Shown here piece after piece: positions 61,476 to 64,000 of a stretch of DNA of 64,000 bases. Numbering within the stretch: the first letter of the stretch is position 1; each line of letters opens with the position of its first letter. The translations under genes were made by a program, and so were the position numbers. The notes under the pieces were generated by a model. That model was not told where the DNA came from, ran no database searches, and worked only from the letters and a program-made list of their open reading frames with translations. Source of the stretch: Thermothielavioides terrestris NRRL 8126 (taxonomy: Eukaryota > Ascomycota > Sordariomycetes > Sordariales > Chaetomiaceae); NCBI RefSeq assembly GCF_000226115.1, contig NC_016458.1, positions 62,001 through 126,000 on the forward strand. Direction: 5' to 3'.

Positions 61476-62277
61476 TTCTTTATAGCCTACTTAGCTATTA
61501 GATAGAGGGTATAGAGTAGCGAATAATTAGGACTTACCTTCTAGTTAAGGTCGTTAATAGCTATAGTTAAAGCTTATACCTTCTCTATAATAGTAGATAG
61601 AATTAGCTTATAGCTATAGTTAAAGCGTTTATAGTATTAGCAATATATACTATAGCTATTATAGTTATAGTAGATCCTATTATAAAAGCTTATAAGAGTA
61701 GTATATATATAACCTAGGTATAGGATCTTATACTCTATAGTTATTTATAAAGTATAACTAGAAGATATATTAGAGCAATATAGTAGTAAGCTAGAAGGAA
61801 GAGTATATAACTTATTTAACTAGAGGACTATAGTACTAATTAGAAAAAGGTATAGCAAGCTCTTTAGAAACGATATATAGGGTAGTAGGCTCTACTATAA
61901 GCTCTTTAGCGCTATTACCCTTCTCTAAAGAAGTAGGCGAAGGTATAGGCGATTCGTCTAAGAAGATATCAAAGTATAGAGGTATAATAGTCTTATATAC
62001 TTTAAGAAGCTAGGAACAGTGATAGTGGTAGTAGCTACTATACGAGAATAAGAGGATATATATAGGAAGAAAGAGGCTTAAGCTCCTATAGATAGGAATT
62101 TATACCTCTCCTTAGATCTAAGCGCTCTAATTAACTAGAACTATACTTTAGAATTTCTTATAGCCTTATACAACCTACTCCTATATAACCTACTATTTAT
62201 AAAGATCTTCTATATTCTAGTTTTTATAGTTGTTCAACTATATATATTTAGGCGCTCTGTTAAATAACTAGGGGGTA
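61476..62277. other. Element A 3' region, right part
   Basis: With 53481-53921 this gives about 1.24 kb between the Copia RNase H end and the PPT, longer than a minimal Copia element needs. Rich in CTATAG-type RIP products. Minus-strand readings give a charged, helical-looking product, plus-strand readings a Gln-rich one; neither is recognised. Confidence 0.35.
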
Positions 62278-62476
62278 TATTACGTTAGGGGTAAGGGGCT
62301 TAGAGCTTGGTATAATACACTGGCTATAGTTTCCCCACTCCTAGATATATATATACCACGCTCTGTTCAGTCTTTAGCTTTCCTTTATACTAGAACAACG
62401 CACTCTCTTTACATTCCGATGCTCTACTACGATCCTACCGTTGCATCTACACCTCGCAGCTCGCTGTAGCGTGTTA
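62278..62476 (+). repeat. Right LTR of element A (Copia)
   Basis: 199 bp. Inner left end mutated (TATTACGTTAG), outer right part preserved (CTCGCAGCTCGCTGTAGCGTG). Followed by TSD CCTTC (62477-62481). Confidence 0.9.
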
Positions 62477-62481
62477 CCTTC

Positions 62482-62599
62482 CCTACTCCCAACCTCCCTT
62501 GTTCAGATTTCCCGTCCATCCAAATGAACATTTCCAGAACTCCGACCCACTGCCCACGGCCCGTTTTGCTTTACCATTCGTCTTCACAGCCTCCATGTT
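62482..62599. other. 3' flank of the secreted-protein gene
   Basis: 118 bp of unmutated DNA between the element A TSD and the stop codon of the next gene, probably its 3' UTR. Confidence 0.5.
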
Positions 62600-63463
62600 T
62601 TAGAAGCAGTTGTTCTTGACGCTGCTGATGCCGAGCAGCTCGGCCGACAGGGCAACGAGCGCCTCGCCGCCGGCCTTGAGCTTCTCAGACTTGGTCGTGG
62701 CCTTGAGCAGCAGCTCGACAGCCTGCTTGGCACCGCCGAGCTCCTCGATGTACTTCTTGATGCGCAGCAGCTTGGCTGCCGGCACCGCCGTGGTCGCGAG
62801 CAGCTGGACGATGGCGGCCACGCACTTGGCAATCTTCCACCACGAAGCGCGCGCAACCAGCTCGCCGCGCTCCAGCAGGCTGAGGCCCTCCTCGTCGGAC
62901 GCCTCCTCGCCGCCATCCGTGTCGCGCTTCAGCTTCTCGTCGCCCGCGCGGATGCCGTGGTCCACCAGCCACTTGTGGAGCGCCTCGTCGCCCTGCTGGA
63001 GGACATCCTCGGGGATCCCCTCGATCTGGCTCAGGACGTTGTCGAGCGCGAAGTTGAAGTCGGTCGTGAAGTTGAAGTTGGCCGCCGCCTCGCTGACCTC
63101 GTTGGTCCGGGCCTCGAGCACGTCGAGGGTCTCAGTGACCTCATCCGTGTCTCGGGCTTGGAGTGTCTCGCTGGATTCCTCAGTCACCTCGGTGACATCC
63201 TCGTCGCGGGCTTCCAGAAATTCCAAGTCCTCGATGGCATCCGAGTCACGGGCATCGAGGTCCTCAGTGGCGTCGACGTCGCGAGCCTCGAAGATCTCCG
63301 CGTCCTCCGTATCCCGGGTTTGGATGGCCTCAATGGTGCCATCCTCAACCCAGTTGTCGGTGTCTGGGATGAGGCCGTGGTTGTCGACCACGGGAGCGGG
63401 AAGGGCAGAGACCGAGGCCACAAAGATCGCGGCGGCGGCGGCGGTGACGAGCTGGAACTTCAT
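62600..63463 (-). CDS. Secreted acidic protein with ARD repeats, 287 aa
   Basis: ATG at 63463. The open frame goes further up, but without another in-frame ATG (a TTG at 63598). Residues 1-20 form a clear signal peptide (Lys-Phe, then Ala/Val-rich core, ending VSA before LPAPV). Residues about 45-135 are acidic with six repeats of the type (E/D/Q)(A/T)RD plus spacers of about 12 residues (EARDVDA, DARDSDA, EARDEDV, QARDTDE). A single KR at 179-180 is a possible Kex2 site and would release a roughly 107-residue C-terminal part. That part starts acidic, then has a WWKIAKC motif, Ala/Leu-rich amphipathic helices, two Cys (214, 286) and the ending NNCF. I do not recognise the family. Layout (signal, acidic pro-region, Kex2 site, small helical Cys-pair domain) suits a processed secreted protein, possibly effector-like. 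It ends 124 bp from the RIP island. Confidence 0.82.
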   Translation of the reverse strand: MKFQLVTAAAAAIFVASVSALPAPVVDNHGLIPDTDNWVEDGTIEAIQTRDTEDAEIFEARDVDATEDLDARDSDAIEDLEFLEARDEDVTEVTEESSETLQARDTDEVTETLDVLEARTNEVSEAAANFNFTTDFNFALDNVLSQIEGIPEDVLQQGDEALHKWLVDHGIRAGDEKLKRDTDGGEEASDEEGLSLLERGELVARASWWKIAKCVAAIVQLLATTAVPAAKLLRIKKYIEELGGAKQAVELLLKATTKSEKLKAGGEALVALSAELLGISSVKNNCF

Positions 63464-63625
63464 TTTGAAGGCTTGGGGAAGTGAAGCAAGCAACAAGTTC
63501 TCGGTGTGGGGAGAGCTAGTAATGGGGTGATGAAGCTGAAGTGAGAGCTCGGCTGGTGGTGGACTGAGTGACTGGTGATCTTGATGCGCACTCAACAACG
63601 ACAGAGCGGGCGAACGAGTGACCTT

Positions 63626-63633
63626 CCTTTATA
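63626..63633 (-). promoter_or_regulatory. TATA box of the secreted-protein gene
   Basis: TATAAAGG on the minus strand, about 165 bp upstream of the ATG, implying a leader of roughly 130 nt; the leader is CT-rich. Confidence 0.6.
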
Positions 63634-64000
63634 CACAGATTAGATCGTAGAGAAACGACACCGCGATGGTTGGCAATTGCGCCAAGGCTGCTCGTTGTGA
63701 TAATCGACGTGAATCGCCCCGATGAGGCCCCTGGCTGACAGTGGTTCGGAATCTCCGTCGGCTCATAGCTAGTGAGCCTTAGTGTTGATGTCCAAAAAAG
63801 AATCGAACCACAAAATTAGAAGACTGCCATTGCGATTACCCACGGGCGCTGACTGGCTCCAATGTCAACTTTGCTTTGGTCAGCCTCCCAAGAAATTGCA
63901 GGCGGTGTTTGCAGCTCCACCGACAGCGCCATGACTCTCTGCAAGTCATCACGGCCGAGTTTAGGTCCGCATCGGGCTGGCCATGCGGCGCAGTGTATGG
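63634..64000. other. Upstream intergenic region
   Basis: No gene supported up to the window end. Normal CA/TG content. Presumably holds the regulatory region of the secreted-protein gene. Confidence 0.4.

Larger units (their letters stand above)
4264..62476 (+). mobile_element. Element A: Ty1/Copia retrotransposon, host of all nested insertions
   Basis: The 199-bp direct LTRs are 4264-4462 and 62278-62476, flanked by the perfect 5-bp TSD CCTTC (4259-4263 and 62477-62481). A polypurine tract (AACTAGGGGGTA) ends at 62277. Removing insertions B, C2 and D2 leaves about 6.97 kb with gag, integrase, RT and RNase H in Copia order on the plus strand. All frames are riddled with RIP stops. One Copia insertion thus accounts for the full 58-kb AT-rich island, and it must be the oldest element here. 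Confidence 0.9.

Noticed and set aside
4264..62476. AT-rich island as a mitochondrial insertion or centromere
   Set aside because: Every part is explained by LTR elements with RIP-type CpA-to-TpA decay; no mitochondrial genes or satellite arrays seen.
62610..63530. Long plus-strand frames opposite the secreted-protein gene
   Set aside because: Ser/Ala-rich mirror of a GC-rich gene; no domain or start context.
62600..63598. 332-codon version of the secreted protein starting at 63598
   Set aside because: The first codon is TTG, not ATG; the first ATG (63463) starts a clean signal peptide.
1..64000. CRISPR arrays, rRNA, secondary-metabolite cluster genes
   Set aside because: None found; the organism is a fungus and the flanks hold only the genes listed.

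Overview
The window comes from a filamentous ascomycete (Pezizomycotina). The evidence is spliced genes with short GT-AG introns, CT-rich promoters, an intron-bearing tRNA gene, and above all massive repeat-induced point mutation (RIP). Between about 4.3 and 62.4 kb, CpA and TpG are almost gone and replaced by TpA, so Gln and Trp codons have become TAG/TAA, ATG has become ATA and TGT/TGC has become TAT/TAC. No species is claimed.

Layout. Left flank (1-4258), ordinary DNA: the 3'-truncated view of a minus-strand F-box/LRR-like gene (1-1618), a small minus-strand hypothetical gene (2749-3261) and a plus-strand tRNA-Arg(ACG) (3783-3861). Right flank (62482-64000): a minus-strand gene for a secreted acidic protein with 'ARD' repeats (62600-63463).

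The 58 kb between them is one Ty1/Copia insertion (element A, 4264-62476, TSD CCTTC) opened up by nested LTR retrotransposons. Family B, a Ty3/Gypsy chromovirus on the minus strand (7919-31073, TSD ATAGA), sits inside A. B itself contains C1 (9203-16080, plus, TSD ATAG), a roughly 560-bp weakly mutated insert (about 19377-19943) and chromovirus E (20356-27673, minus, TSD TTAAT). C2 (31708-52229, minus, TSD GTAG) splits the Copia reverse transcriptase and contains chromovirus D1 (35387-42944, plus, TSD CTATA). D2 (53922-61470, plus, TSD GAATC) sits in the Copia 3' region. All LTR pairs and duplications were read from the sequence. Subtracting insertions gives about 6.97 kb (A), 8.95 kb (B), 6.9 kb (C1), 12.96 kb (C2), 7.3 kb (E) and 7.55 kb (D1, D2).

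Two features go beyond the usual gag-pol. Family C carries a downstream ORF with a Ulp1-type (C48) SUMO-protease domain whose His-Asp-Cys spacing matches yeast Ulp1; it is kept even in C1, which has lost pol. Family D carries a 368-codon antisense ORF conserved at protein level between its two diverged copies. In all seven elements the outer LTR ends are less RIP-mutated than the inner ones, a footprint of RIP acting on each element as its own duplicated unit. No retroelement gene in the island looks intact.
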